Shown: positions 15,862 through 25,930 of the stretch, piece by piece
Numbering within the stretch: position 1 is the first letter of the stretch
Layout: each line of letters begins with the position of its first letter
NCBI GenBank assembly: GCA_011376105.1
Contig: DRPG01000496.1
Location: 1 to 40,648, forward strand
Length of the DNA: 40,648 nucleotides
Direction: 5' to 3'
Source of the DNA: Deltaproteobacteria bacterium
Lineage (GTDB): Bacteria; Myxococcota_A; UBA796; GCA-2862545
Translations under genes and position numbers: made by a program
The notes under the pieces: model-generated
The model's database searches: none
The model's input: the letters and a program-made list of their open reading frames with translations, nothing else
What the model was told of the DNA's origin: nothing

Positions 15862-18105
15862 CTAACTAACCAGGGGAACGAGGGCGGTGGAGCCTGCGAG
15901 CAGCAACAGCAGCAGGACAGCGACCTGGCGCATGCATCCCCCCCTCGCCCGGCTCGGCTGGGGGGGAGGCGCGACGATCGGTGCAGCGATGACGGGCGGA
16001 GGCTGGTGGCTCAGGGCGGGCGGAGAGGGCACCTGGCCGATCGACAGCGTGTCTAGATCCTGGAGATCGCTCGTGACGGTCAGGGTCCCCCCGCAGCGAC
16101 CACAGCCCGAGTTGATCTGGATCGTGTTGCGTTCCCGCAGGCGCTGGACCTGGAGGATCGCGCGACGCTCGGTCCCGCAGTCGTTGCAGCGGGCCTCGAT
16201 CTGCAGCGACACCACCTGGAGGATCGGCCGCAGGGTCCCGGAGCTCGCGATCGCCTCGCACACCGCGAGGGGCGCTCCGACGATCTCCACGAGCTCCAGC
16301 TGGGTGGCGATCCCCTCCAGCGCATCGACGAAGCCCTCGATGCCCGGGGCCGAGACCGAGGGAGACTCGGACAGATCGAGCCGGATCTGGCCCTCGAGGC
16401 CCTGGACGATCCTGCGCCAGCGTGCATCCGATCGGATCGGACGCCGGATCGCGAGGATGGTCCGATCGTCCTGGACGGTGAGCTCCACGTCGAGCTTTCG
16501 GCCCTGCTCGTCGAGGGTGGCGAGGGCCGCGGTCAGGTGGCTGGGGACCTCAGCGAGGAAGTCACCGCTGAAGTTCAGGTACAGATCCGGCTCGTCGTCG
16601 AACTCAGCGGGCCGGGAGGGATCGGAGGGGGAGGGGACCCGGGGCACCCGGAGGTGCTCGACGGCCTCGAGGCCCTCTCTGCCCTGCAGCAGGACGGTGA
16701 AGTAGGTCCCGTTGCCCGCGTCGATGTACGGCGCATGGAACGACAAGATCTGCCCACCCCCGAGCAGCCCCCGGATCATGGTGACCTGGTTGATGAACGC
16801 GACCGAGCACCGGACGTGGTACAACCCCTTGGTCCTGGAGCGGGACTCCGACACCAGCGCGATCAAGCTGCGGATCCCGAACGAGGTGATCCGGTTGACC
16901 CCGCCGGTGTCGATCACCACCTCGCCACGGAGGTGCTCCACCAACGGGGCATGATCGAACTTCTCGTCGAGCACCCCCGACAGGCGCACGATGGTGACCC
17001 CGGAGACCCGTCGGACGTGGGCGTGATCGTCCTCGAACAAGACCTGGCGATCGTTGGTGGGATCGGGGGGAGCGACCTCCCCCGAGCCGGACGCGGGAAG
17101 ATCGATGGTCTGCGGCACGTTGCCGCTGTTCTGCAGCAGGGCCTCGTCGGGCTGTAGCTGCTGGCGGGGGCCGATGACCTTCTCCACCAGCGAGGAGAAG
17201 CCCACGGTGGAGATGAACAGGCCCTTGGCCTGGGAGAAACGCTCTAGATCGGCGAGCATGTCCCGGGCCGTGGGGTAGCGATCCGCGGGACGCTTCTGCA
17301 GGGAACGGAGCACGATCGCCTCGAGCTCGGGGGCGATCCGGGGGTTGATCAGCCTCGGGCTGGGGGCTGGATCGTCGATGATGCTGCGCATCGTGTCGTA
17401 GGCGTTCTTGCCCCGGTGCGGCACCGTGCCGGTGAGCAGCTGGTACAACACCACGCCCAGGGCGTACAGATCCGTGCGGCGATCCAGCGGTGCGCCCCCG
17501 CACTGCTCGGGGGACATGTACAAGACCTTGCCCTTGAGCACGCCTGACTCAGTGCCCGACAGGCTCTGATCCGTCTTGGCGATCCCGAAGTCGAGCAGCT
17601 TCACGCCACCGTCGTAGGTCAGGAAGATGTTCTGGGGCGAGACGTCGCGGTGCACGATGCCGTGGTTGCGGCCGTCGGGGAGGACCCGATCGTGGGCGTA
17701 GTGCAGGCCCGCGAGGACCGAGCGGATCACGTAGAGCACGTGCTCCAGCGTCAGCACTATCCCCTGGGTGTGGGCCCTGCGGCGAAACTGCTGGAGATCC
17801 GCGCCCTCGAGGAGCTCCATGACGATGACGTACTCCTCCTGGCTCTGGATGACGTCGTACGTCTGGACGATGTTGGGGTGCTGCAGGGTGGAGGCGAGCC
17901 TCGCCTCCTCAAGGAACATGGTGAGGAAGTCCTTGTCCCGGGCGTGGGCTGGCAGCATGCGCTTGAGCGCGACCCGCTTGGTGACCCCCCCCACCCCGGA
18001 GACCTCTCCGAGGTACAGCTCCGCCATCCCTCCGGTGGCGATCCGACGGAGAAATCTGTACTGGGATCGCCCGGGTGACCGTGGGTGGTGCCCGGGTTTG
18101 TCCAT
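15862..18105 (-). CDS. Ser/Thr protein kinase fused to double-STAS and zinc ribbon
   Basis: A 747-residue protein. The kinase domain (about 16-292) looks active: GGMAELY loop, Lys48, HRD 152-154, Asn159, DFG 172-174 and SPE 198-200. STAS module 1 (about 367-455) has RITSFG, with Ser408 aligning with the SpoIIAA phospho-acceptor. A degenerate linker (460-520) precedes STAS-like module 2 (about 548-635). A zinc ribbon follows (Cys640, Cys643, Cys668, Cys671), then a Pro-rich stretch and a hydrophobic C-terminus (about 726-745) that could be a tail anchor. Residues 367-640 are clearly homologous to residues 98-365 of the upstream gene's product. The start codon shares one base with that gene's stop. 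Confidence 0.9.
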   Translation of the reverse strand: MDKPGHHPRSPGRSQYRFLRRIATGGMAELYLGEVSGVGGVTKRVALKRMLPAHARDKDFLTMFLEEARLASTLQHPNIVQTYDVIQSQEEYVIVMELLEGADLQQFRRRAHTQGIVLTLEHVLYVIRSVLAGLHYAHDRVLPDGRNHGIVHRDVSPQNIFLTYDGGVKLLDFGIAKTDQSLSGTESGVLKGKVLYMSPEQCGGAPLDRRTDLYALGVVLYQLLTGTVPHRGKNAYDTMRSIIDDPAPSPRLINPRIAPELEAIVLRSLQKRPADRYPTARDMLADLERFSQAKGLFISTVGFSSLVEKVIGPRQQLQPDEALLQNSGNVPQTIDLPASGSGEVAPPDPTNDRQVLFEDDHAHVRRVSGVTIVRLSGVLDEKFDHAPLVEHLRGEVVIDTGGVNRITSFGIRSLIALVSESRSRTKGLYHVRCSVAFINQVTMIRGLLGGGQILSFHAPYIDAGNGTYFTVLLQGREGLEAVEHLRVPRVPSPSDPSRPAEFDDEPDLYLNFSGDFLAEVPSHLTAALATLDEQGRKLDVELTVQDDRTILAIRRPIRSDARWRRIVQGLEGQIRLDLSESPSVSAPGIEGFVDALEGIATQLELVEIVGAPLAVCEAIASSGTLRPILQVVSLQIEARCNDCGTERRAILQVQRLRERNTIQINSGCGRCGGTLTVTSDLQDLDTLSIGQVPSPPALSHQPPPVIAAPIVAPPPQPSRARGGCMRQVAVLLLLLLAGSTALVPLVS

Positions 18106-20426
18106 CAGGGGCCCTCCAGCGGCAACAACTCCAGGCTCGGGGGCTTGGGAGCGGTCTGCCGCACGAAGCCTACCTCAGCCGGCCTGTCCCCGTGGTAGAG
18201 CTGCATGCTCATCCGCTCGCCCTCTTCCAGATCGTTCCAGATCTGCTTGGCGATCTTCACGTAGTCGTCCGGGGACGTGACGCTGCGCCCCTCGACGGAT
18301 CGCATGCCGTCCTGAGGGGCCGCGGATCGAAACCAGGACGCTGCCTGGGTGATCACGAGCGGGGTCTGCTGGTGGGGCTGCTGGGTGTAGTCGGTGGGGA
18401 ACCTGCGTGCGACGGCCAGCCCACGGAAGGTCCGGCTCGTGCCGTAGTACTCCACCAGACGATCCCACACCTGCTTCGGCAGGGCGTGCTGGGTGACGAC
18501 GGTGATCTCTCCGGCGCTGCGCTTGATGCTCGCGTTCACGCGCTCCGGCGTCGCCCAGTCCCCCACGTCGCGCAGGTACTGATCGACCACCCGATCGGGA
18601 TCGGGCTGGTTGCCGGCCTCAAGGGGAATGAGCGCCTTGCCCGCAGGCTTGCTCCGGATCTCCTGCCGCAGGTTCCGGATCAGCTCGTAGATCGCGGCCA
18701 CCTTGGAGCGCTCTGCGGTCTCGTCGGTGTCGGTGCCGACGGCCGTGCCCACGATCAAGACCTGCTCGTCGTTGACCAGGAAGGTCTGCTCGACCCAGGG
18801 AGGTGGCAGCTCGTTGCCTCCATCCCAGCCCTCGCTCTGGGGCGCGGCGCTCTCGAGGGACCGCTCGCCCGAGGCCACCGCGGGCAGCTGGAACAGATCG
18901 GTCCGCGAGCTGATGATCCAGCCCACCGTGATCAACACCAGGATCGCCCCCACCAGGGACATGAACGCCGCGACCGCCGCGGCCTGCCACATGAGCCCTG
19001 TGTTGTTGCTCGGGGGCGGAGGCTGCTGGGCGTGGAGGATGGGGTGCGGCGTCGACTGGGTCTGGTAGGGCGGAGCTGTGTGGTGGGGGATCGGGGTCGG
19101 ATGAGGAGCGTGGGGGTAGGGTGCTGGCGGAGGCTGGTAGATCCGCTCGGGCTCCGGCGGGTGGTTGTTGGGGCCGAGCTCAGCGGCGGCTCGGAACAAC
19201 ACGTCGGTGTCGGAGATGTCCACCGGGCCGATCGCCCAGTTGGCCTCGATCGGAGGCAGCCGGTGGCTCATCAGCACCTGGCGGCGACGATCGATGTCCA
19301 CCAGGACCGGCCGGGTGATCCGGTTGGCGAGGCAGCGGGCCTCGACGAACATGCTCGAGACATACACACGCCGAACCGGATCGGTCAGCAGGGAGCGGAT
19401 CAGATCGATCGGGGCTCCGTCGAGCCAGACCTCCGAGACCTCGTGATCGAGATCCCGTAGGGCCCCGATGAGGCGGTGCAGCCCCGCTGGATCCACCGCC
19501 GGGGTGACGCTGAGATCGAGGGTGACCCGACCCTCCAGACCGGAGAACGCACGGCGGAGCCGGAGCCGGCCATCCAGCGGCGCGTTGAACCGGATCCGGG
19601 TCTCCTGCTCGGAGATGAACTTCTCGATCGGATCGATCCGGTTGGTGCTGGTGAGGTGGTTGACCACCTGCTGCAGATCCGAGGGCACCGCCTCGAGGAG
19701 GTGCTCGTCGAGGGCGAAGTAGCTCCAGGGATCGTCGTCCATCTCGGCGGCCCCGTGGCAGTTGGGGCACTCCACCTTCGCCGGGCTCCGGCCGAGGATG
19801 TACTCCCGATCCGTGACCGCCTCGTACAGGGCGCCGAACTCCTCTCCACAGCCCGCGCAGGTGTAGGGCACCATCAGGGAGTGGATGTGGCCCGGACCGC
19901 AGAAGTTCCGCATCATGGTGATCTGGTTGATCACCGCCTCGCTGCAGCGGAAGAAGTAGCAGGCCGACATCCTCGAGGTCTCGAGCATCTGCAGCCAGCC
20001 CTTGACCCCGAACGACGAGACCCGATCGACCTCGGCGAGATCGAAGACGACGGTCCCGCTGAGGCTGCGCCCCAGCTCTGCACCCCGGAAGGACTCGTTG
20101 ATCCGACCCCGCAGGGTCACCACGGTCATGCCCCCGACGGGGCGGGCGTCGACGACCACGTCCCCGGGGGGGAGGTAGCTGCGCCGGAGGATCGGACGGC
20201 GCTCAGGGCGGACCCCCTGCGGCTCAGCGGGGGGCTGAGAGCGAGCCTTGGCCTTGGCGGCGGCGTCTGCCTCGCTCTGGGCGAACGTCTCGAACGCGAA
20301 CCCAGGCTCCTCCCCAACAGCGCCGGCGTCTTCGAACACGAGGGTCTTCTCGTATGAATCATCGTCTCCGTCTCGCTGGAAGCGAACCGGGGGGGCCCCG
20401 CCATGCCCCGTGTTTTTGCCTGACAT
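18105..20426 (-). CDS. Membrane double-STAS protein with zinc ribbon and PDZ-like extracytoplasmic domain
   Basis: A 773-residue protein, first gene of the operon. The N-terminal 90 residues are disordered. STAS module 1 (about 98-185) has RVSSFG with Ser138 in the phospho-acceptor position. A zinc ribbon follows (Cys190, Cys193, Cys220, Cys223), then STAS-like module 2 (about 277-365) and a Pro/His-rich linker (420-472). One membrane segment (about 479-505) leads to an outside region. Residues 545-595 (VLIVGTAVG, then helix) resemble an LPP20-type fold, and 685-757 resemble the second half of a PDZ domain (DGMRSVEGRSV). Function is unknown; the layout suggests a sensor linking the envelope to partner switching. 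GGAGAAGG precedes the ATG. Confidence 0.85.
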   Translation of the reverse strand: MSGKNTGHGGAPPVRFQRDGDDDSYEKTLVFEDAGAVGEEPGFAFETFAQSEADAAAKAKARSQPPAEPQGVRPERRPILRRSYLPPGDVVVDARPVGGMTVVTLRGRINESFRGAELGRSLSGTVVFDLAEVDRVSSFGVKGWLQMLETSRMSACYFFRCSEAVINQITMMRNFCGPGHIHSLMVPYTCAGCGEEFGALYEAVTDREYILGRSPAKVECPNCHGAAEMDDDPWSYFALDEHLLEAVPSDLQQVVNHLTSTNRIDPIEKFISEQETRIRFNAPLDGRLRLRRAFSGLEGRVTLDLSVTPAVDPAGLHRLIGALRDLDHEVSEVWLDGAPIDLIRSLLTDPVRRVYVSSMFVEARCLANRITRPVLVDIDRRRQVLMSHRLPPIEANWAIGPVDISDTDVLFRAAAELGPNNHPPEPERIYQPPPAPYPHAPHPTPIPHHTAPPYQTQSTPHPILHAQQPPPPSNNTGLMWQAAAVAAFMSLVGAILVLITVGWIISSRTDLFQLPAVASGERSLESAAPQSEGWDGGNELPPPWVEQTFLVNDEQVLIVGTAVGTDTDETAERSKVAAIYELIRNLRQEIRSKPAGKALIPLEAGNQPDPDRVVDQYLRDVGDWATPERVNASIKRSAGEITVVTQHALPKQVWDRLVEYYGTSRTFRGLAVARRFPTDYTQQPHQQTPLVITQAASWFRSAAPQDGMRSVEGRSVTSPDDYVKIAKQIWNDLEEGERMSMQLYHGDRPAEVGFVRQTAPKPPSLELLPLEGP

Positions 20427-20469
20427 CCCGTCCTTCTCCGTTCAGGGCCCCTGGGGTCGGGGCGGTTCG

Positions 20470-20475
20470 ATAGTA
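20470..20475 (-). promoter_or_regulatory. Possible -10 box for the STAS-kinase-phosphatase operon
   Basis: The minus strand reads TACTAT at 20475-20470, in an A/T-rich patch about 44 bases before the first ATG of the operon. The 138-bp gap upstream of this operon is the only sizeable one near it. A -35 element is not clear. Confidence 0.3.
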
Positions 20476-20564
20476 CTACGAGTCCCTCTCAGCTTGATCT
20501 ACACCTTCGGATCTGGAGCCTTCCGTTTTGGTGAAAACTTGAGCCCCCCGGCTGAGCTCCCGAT

Positions 20565-21152
20565 CTAGCGCTCGTCCTCGATCATGGGCTTTGGGGTTGA
20601 AGGAGATGGAACAGGGGGTGGGGTGGGCCTCCGGACGCGGGGGAGGGTGGGGCTCCAGTGCTGAGTCGGATCATCCATCCGGATCTCCTGGGTCTTATAG
20701 CCCTTGAGCTTGAAGGTCAGGTCTCGCTCGAGGCGCTCCCCAGCGGGGTGATCGATGGTGCAGGGGGTCCGGGAGCACAGCAGGTTGTCAGACTCCCAAA
20801 CCTCGGCGCCCTCGGGGCTCGAGCTGATCTCGATCTGGATGATGCTGTCTTCTTGAGGGACGGGATCGTGGATCGGGAGCCGGATCTCAGCGGTTGGATC
20901 AGGCTCGACCGACTTGACCTGAGGGGACTCTATGACCAAGAAGACGATCAAGACCAGGCCGCTCGCGAGCACGACCGTGCCCATGACCCCGAGGACGAGG
21001 AGCATGGGCAGCAGGGAGCGGGTTGGAGGAGGAGGAGGGAGGGGGGTGGTGAGCTGGAGCATTCCGGTGTGGGGAACCAACTCTGCACCGTCAACGAAGC
21101 AGTACTCAACATGGTCGTCGTACTCAGCACGACACTGTGGGCAACGCTTCAT
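20565..21152 (-). CDS. Zinc-ribbon membrane protein with PEGA-like domain
   Basis: A 195-residue protein starting with a zinc ribbon (MKRCPQCRAEYDDHVEYCFVDG), then a Pro run, one membrane helix (about 49-75) and an outside domain (about 97-155). The outside domain has PEGA character (IQIEISSSPEGAEVWES, then a GY segment). The Cys pair in LLCSRTPC could form a disulphide. The ATG at 21152 was chosen because the zinc ribbon then starts the protein; an in-frame extension to 21236 gives 28 unconvincing residues. The ribosome site is weak (GGCGG). It lies 138 bp upstream of the double-STAS gene on the same strand and shares the ribbon-helix-outside-domain layout with it. Function unknown. Confidence 0.8.
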   Translation of the reverse strand: MKRCPQCRAEYDDHVEYCFVDGAELVPHTGMLQLTTPLPPPPPTRSLLPMLLVLGVMGTVVLASGLVLIVFLVIESPQVKSVEPDPTAEIRLPIHDPVPQEDSIIQIEISSSPEGAEVWESDNLLCSRTPCTIDHPAGERLERDLTFKLKGYKTQEIRMDDPTQHWSPTLPRVRRPTPPPVPSPSTPKPMIEDER

Positions 21153-21670
<518 letters not shown>

Positions 21671-22765
21671 GTGTCCAGCCGTGCCCGGATCTTCGATAAG
21701 GCGGCCTTCCATCTCGACTCAGTCCGGGCCCATGGTCTCGACGATCACCAGGCGGTGGTCCACGCAGGGCTGTACTTTGGCTGGGCGGTGGAGCGTGGGC
21801 TGGTGGCGGAGTGGCTCGAGGCCCGGACCCCCGAGGCGTTCGCAGCCTACCGCGCCCGCGAGATCAGCGGGGGGGAGCTGCTGGCTCGCTGGGACGGCGC
21901 GCTCCTCGAGGACATGTTCACCGACGAGGGAGCGGCCTTTGCCGCGGTGTACCTGGATCACCAGAGCGGGAGCTTCCTCGACGACTACCTGCGCACGATG
22001 GCCCGGGGGCTCCCGTCGGAGTACCACGTCGAGGACTCCCGGGAGAACCACGAGCGGCTCGCTGTGGTGCTCGACGAGCGCTACACCACCTGGCGTCGGG
22101 GCTGGGATCCGGGCGCACCAGGCCCCAGGGTCCCGGGCGCCACCCGCACAAGAGCTCCCGCCCCGCCCGAGCGCGGCAGGATCCCGATCCTGCCGGTGAC
22201 CCAGGGGATCGCGCTGCCTCCGGGCGCTCTGTCGATCCAGGTCCGGCGCCCGGGCTCGGTGGTGGCGATCGAGGCCGCCCGGGCCGGGGACGGCTGGCTG
22301 GGGCTGGTGAGCCCGGCGCAGCCGGGCGGGAGCTCGGATCCGACGCCCGGCGATCTCCTGCAGATCGGAGTGCTGGCCTCCGTCACCCAGATCGCTGAGT
22401 CCCCGGGGGTCCCCGGTGGGCTGGACGTGGGGGTCTGCTGCCGGGCCCGGATCCAGATCGAGGCCTGGGGTGAGGGCTGGTGCGCCGACGTGGTCCGCCT
22501 CCCAGAGCCCGAGCCCACCAGCGGGGACGCAGCGTTGCTCGAGGCTGTCCGCCACGGCGTGGGGGAGGCACTGCGCAGCCGGCGCCGGGCCGGGGAGCCG
22601 CTGGGGCTGCTGGCCCTGGCCCCGACCCTGTCGGGAGCTGCGCTGCTGGACGCGGTCGCCGCTGAGCTGGGGCTGAGCCGAGAGGAGCGGCTGCTGATGC
22701 TTGAGGCCCCGGATCTGATGACCCGGGCCCAGCTGGTGCGTGCGGCCCTAGAGCGTGGGCGCTAG
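21671..22765 (+). CDS. Fusion of DUF7832-like domain and Lon N-terminal-like domain
   Basis: A 364-residue protein starting at GTG with GGAGG five bases upstream. Residues about 5-145 match a small uncharacterised family (I believe DUF7832) by the order of its motifs: DKAAFHLDSV, HAGLYFGWAVERGLV, a WDGALLEDMFTDEG segment, LPSEYHVEDSRENH and DERYTTWRRGW. A Pro-rich linker (150-172) leads to a second domain (about 173-360) starting IPILPVTQGIALPPGALSIQV, which resembles the PUA-like N-terminal substrate-binding domain of Lon protease. No protease or ATPase part is present. The stop codon falls inside the first unit of a 19-bp repeat. It converges on pntB. Role unknown; a substrate-recognition function is speculation. 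Confidence 0.75.
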   Translation: MSSRARIFDKAAFHLDSVRAHGLDDHQAVVHAGLYFGWAVERGLVAEWLEARTPEAFAAYRAREISGGELLARWDGALLEDMFTDEGAAFAAVYLDHQSGSFLDDYLRTMARGLPSEYHVEDSRENHERLAVVLDERYTTWRRGWDPGAPGPRVPGATRTRAPAPPERGRIPILPVTQGIALPPGALSIQVRRPGSVVAIEAARAGDGWLGLVSPAQPGGSSDPTPGDLLQIGVLASVTQIAESPGVPGGLDVGVCCRARIQIEAWGEGWCADVVRLPEPEPTSGDAALLEAVRHGVGEALRSRRRAGEPLGLLALAPTLSGAALLDAVAAELGLSREERLLMLEAPDLMTRAQLVRAALERGR

Positions 22766-22834
22766 CCTGGAGCGTGGGCGCTGGCCTGGAGCGTGGGCGC
22801 TGGCCTGGAGCGTGGGCGCTGGCCTGGAGCGTGG
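22751..22834 (+). repeat. 19-bp tandem repeat, 4.4 copies, spanning a stop codon
   Basis: Units of GAGCGTGGGCGCTGGCCTG start at 22751, 22770, 22789 and 22808, with a partial copy at 22827. The first unit has GCTAG instead of GCTGG, and that single A makes the TAG stop of the upstream gene. The array fills most of the 93-bp gap before the convergent pntB end. Confidence 0.9.
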
Positions 22835-22858
22835 CCGGGATCGTCCTAGAGCGCTGGA

Positions 22859-24265
22859 TCAGGGCTGCTTGAGTCGGGCGACCAGCTCCGACATGGTGTC
22901 CCGGGCGTCGCCGAACAGCATCCGGGTGTGGGGGTGCAGGAACAGGGGGTTGCCCACGCCTGCGTAGCCTGCACGCATCGAGCGCTTCAGCACGATGCAG
23001 GTGGCCGCCTCCCACGCCTCGAGGACGGGCATGCCATAGATCGGAGAGCTCTGATCGGTCTGGGCGCTAGGGTTGACGATGTCGTTGGCGCCGATCACCA
23101 GACACACGTCGGTGTCGGGGAGGTCGTCGTTGATCTCGTCCATCTCCAGCACGATGTCGTAGGGCACGCCCGCCTCGGCCAGCAGCACGTTCATGTGGCC
23201 CGGCAGCCGACCCGCCACAGGGTGGATCCCGAAGCGGACCTCCACCCCCCGCCCCCGCAGCAGGGTGGTGAAGTCCTGGACCGCGTGCTGCGCCTGAGCG
23301 ACGGCCATGCCGTAGCCCGGCACCAGGATCACCCGCTTGGATCTGGCGAGCAGCGCAGCGGCCTCGTCCAGCTCGATGGCGACGATCTCCCCGGTGGGTT
23401 GGTCGCCCTGGGCCGGGGCTCCGCCGCCGGCGTCGGTGCCGAAGCCCCCAAAGACCACGTTCCAGATCGAGCGGTTCATCGCCCGGCACATGATGTACGA
23501 CAAGATCGCGCCGGAGCTGCCCACCAACGCACCGGTGACGATCAGCAGATCGTTTCCGAGCATGAAGCCCGCCGCCGCCGCGGTCCAGCCCGAGTAGCTG
23601 TTGAGCAGCGAGACCACCACGGGCATGTCGGCTCCGCCGATGGCCGCGACCAGGTGGACGCCGAGCAGCCCCGCCAGCCCCGTCATCCCCAGCAGCCACA
23701 CCAGGCCACCTGGATCGAGATCCATCGAGAACGGCACGACCAGGGCTACGCTCCCGCCGGCGACGAGCAGGTTGATCAGGTGGCGGCCGGGCAGCAGCAG
23801 CGGTGCCCCCGACAGCCGGCCCGACAGCTTAGCCCAGGCGACCACCGAGCCGGTGAGGGTGATCGCGCCGATCCCCACGTCGAGGAAGATCTCTACGTCG
23901 TGGACGATCTTCTCGGCTCCGGACAGCACCTCCCCCGGGTGCAGCGCGGTCGAGATCCCGACCAGCACCGCGGACAGGCCGACGAAGCTGTGGAGCAGGG
24001 CCACCAGCTCCGGCATCGAGGTCATCGCGACCCGGGCCGCGAGCCCCGCGCCGATCGCGCCACCGAGGATCACCGCGCCGGCCACCAGCCCATAGCCCGC
24101 GCCGCTGATCCGGGGATCGAGCAGGGTGGCGACGATCGCGAGCCCCATGCCGATCATGCCGTAGAGGTTGCCCCGGCGGGCGGTCTCCTGGTTGGACAGG
24201 CCCCCCAGGGAGAGGATGAACAGGGCAGCGGCGGCCAGGTAGGCCACGGTCAGCAGGTTCGCCAT
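22859..24265 (-). CDS. pntB: NAD(P) transhydrogenase subunit beta
   Basis: A 468-residue membrane protein: about nine membrane helices (residues 1-260), then the NADP(H)-binding domain III (about 290-468) with [33 protein letters not shown] and [16 protein letters not shown]. With PntA it couples proton entry to hydride transfer from NADH to NADP+ in the inner membrane. The start at 24265 uses GGAGG five bases upstream; that site overlaps the pntA stop, so translation is coupled. Without a start there, the frame would run back through pntA as an artefact. Confidence 0.97.
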   Translation of the reverse strand: MANLLTVAYLAAAALFILSLGGLSNQETARRGNLYGMIGMGLAIVATLLDPRISGAGYGLVAGAVILGGAIGAGLAARVAMTSMPELVALLHSFVGLSAVLVGISTALHPGEVLSGAEKIVHDVEIFLDVGIGAITLTGSVVAWAKLSGRLSGAPLLLPGRHLINLLVAGGSVALVVPFSMDLDPGGLVWLLGMTGLAGLLGVHLVAAIGGADMPVVVSLLNSYSGWTAAAAGFMLGNDLLIVTGALVGSSGAILSYIMCRAMNRSIWNVVFGGFGTDAGGGAPAQGDQPTGEIVAIELDEAAALLARSKRVILVPGYGMAVAQAQHAVQDFTTLLRGRGVEVRFGIHPVAGRLPGHMNVLLAEAGVPYDIVLEMDEINDDLPDTDVCLVIGANDIVNPSAQTDQSSPIYGMPVLEAWEAATCIVLKRSMRAGYAGVGNPLFLHPHTRMLFGDARDTMSELVARLKQP

Positions 24266-24267
24266 GG

Positions 24268-25815
24268 CTACCTCCGGAACATCTGCAGCATGCGCTGCGT
24301 CACGAGGAACCCACCAAACACATTGATCGACGCAAAGAGGATGGCCACCAGGCCGAGGATCGCGCCGGGCTCCAGCGCTCCAGCGCCGGCCTGCAGCGCC
24401 CCCCCCACCAGGATGATGCCGCTGATCGCGTTGGTCACGCTCATCAGCGGGGTGTGCAGCGCGGCGGTCACGTTCCACACGACCTGCCAGCCGATGAACA
24501 CCGCGAGGACGAAGACGGTGAGGTGCTGGATGAGCTCGGGCGGAGCGAGCTGCCCGATCGCCACCAGCGCGATCGCCGCCACCGCCCCGATCCCAGCCAC
24601 CGCGGTGCCCGGCAGCGGGCCCACGGTGTGGCCGGAGGCCCGGGGCGGCCTCGCCAGCACGGGTGGAGCCGGTGGGGTCTCGGCCCGTGGGGGGGCAGGG
24701 GAGGGCTCGGGAGGGGGGGGAGGAGGCAGCACCTCGCCCCGGCACACCACAAGGGCCCCCCGGATCACCTCGTTGTCGAGGTCTAGCTCGAAGGACTCGG
24801 CCCCTCCCAGCTCTTCGAGGAGGTGGGTGACGTTGCGGGCGAAGAACTGGCTCGCGTGGCCCGACAGGCGGCTGGTGAGATCGGCGTAGCCTAAGATCGT
24901 CACCCCCTGGTGCTCGATCGCCTCGCCCGGCGAGGTCAGCTCGCAGTTGCCCCCCTGAGCCGCCGCCATGTCCACCACCACGGAGCCCGGAGGCATCGCC
25001 TCGACGTGCTCCCGGGTCCACAGCAGCGGCGCTGGCTTGCCCGGGATCAGGGCGGTGGTGATCACGATGTCCGTCCGGGGCGCCTGCTCGAGGAACAAGG
25101 CCATCTCGGCCGCGATGAACGCCTCGCTCATCACCCGGGCGTAGCCCCCCGAGCCCTCGCCCTCCTCCTCGAACACCAGCTCGAGGAACCGCCCCCCCAT
25201 CGACTCCACCTGCTCCTTGACCGCGGCCCGGGTGTCGAAGGCGTAGACCTCTGCGCCCAGGCCCCGGGCTGCGCCGATCGCGGCCAGGCCCGCCACCCCC
25301 GCACCGATGATCAGCACCCGCGCGGGTGGGGTCTTGCCCGCGGCGGTGATCTGGCCCCCGAAGAACCTGGGCAAGCGGTGGGCAGCCTCGATCACCGCTC
25401 GGTACCCTGCGATGTTCGCCATGGACGACAACACATCCATCTTCTGGGCCCGGCTGATCCGGGGGATGCGGTCCAGCGCGATCGCCGACAGGCCCCGGGC
25501 CGCGATCTGCTGGACCAGCTCGGGGTGCTGCTGGGGCCACAGCAGGCTGATGAGCAGCGCCCCCTCCCGCAGGCCCTCGAGCGCTCCGGGCTCGGGGGGC
25601 TCCACCGCGATCAGGATGTCGGCGCCCCTGCGGGCGTCCTCCACCAGCAGCGCGCCGGCCTGCTCGTAGGCTGAGTCGGGGTAGCCGGCCCTGATCCCCG
25701 CGCCTGCCTCGATCCCCACCTCGAAGCCCAGCGCCCGCATCCGCTGTACGGTGTCGGGGGTGGCCGCCACCCGCCGTTCCGTCGATCCCCCCTCCCGGGG
25801 TACCCCGATTCGCAT
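24268..25815 (-). CDS. pntA: NAD(P) transhydrogenase subunit alpha
   Basis: A 515-residue protein starting with the NAD(H)-binding domain I ([20 protein letters not shown]; Rossmann motif [19 protein letters not shown]). It ends with about four membrane helices after a Pro-rich linker (near residue 380). The full-length alpha subunit is one chain, not the split PntAA/PntAB form common in alphaproteobacteria. GAGG precedes the ATG. It lies two bases before pntB and is divergent from the zinc-ribbon membrane gene, with a 115-bp shared promoter region. Confidence 0.97.
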   Translation of the reverse strand: MRIGVPREGGSTERRVAATPDTVQRMRALGFEVGIEAGAGIRAGYPDSAYEQAGALLVEDARRGADILIAVEPPEPGALEGLREGALLISLLWPQQHPELVQQIAARGLSAIALDRIPRISRAQKMDVLSSMANIAGYRAVIEAAHRLPRFFGGQITAAGKTPPARVLIIGAGVAGLAAIGAARGLGAEVYAFDTRAAVKEQVESMGGRFLELVFEEEGEGSGGYARVMSEAFIAAEMALFLEQAPRTDIVITTALIPGKPAPLLWTREHVEAMPPGSVVVDMAAAQGGNCELTSPGEAIEHQGVTILGYADLTSRLSGHASQFFARNVTHLLEELGGAESFELDLDNEVIRGALVVCRGEVLPPPPPPEPSPAPPRAETPPAPPVLARPPRASGHTVGPLPGTAVAGIGAVAAIALVAIGQLAPPELIQHLTVFVLAVFIGWQVVWNVTAALHTPLMSVTNAISGIILVGGALQAGAGALEPGAILGLVAILFASINVFGGFLVTQRMLQMFRR

Positions 25816-25930
25816 TTTGCCTCGCTCCCTCAGCCCGCGGTAGTCTATGCGATCGTGTCGCGTCTGCACCCCGGGCGGGCGAACGCTCCAGGGACGTGTA
25901 GACTGTCGAGCGTCTGAGCCTGAGGTGGGG

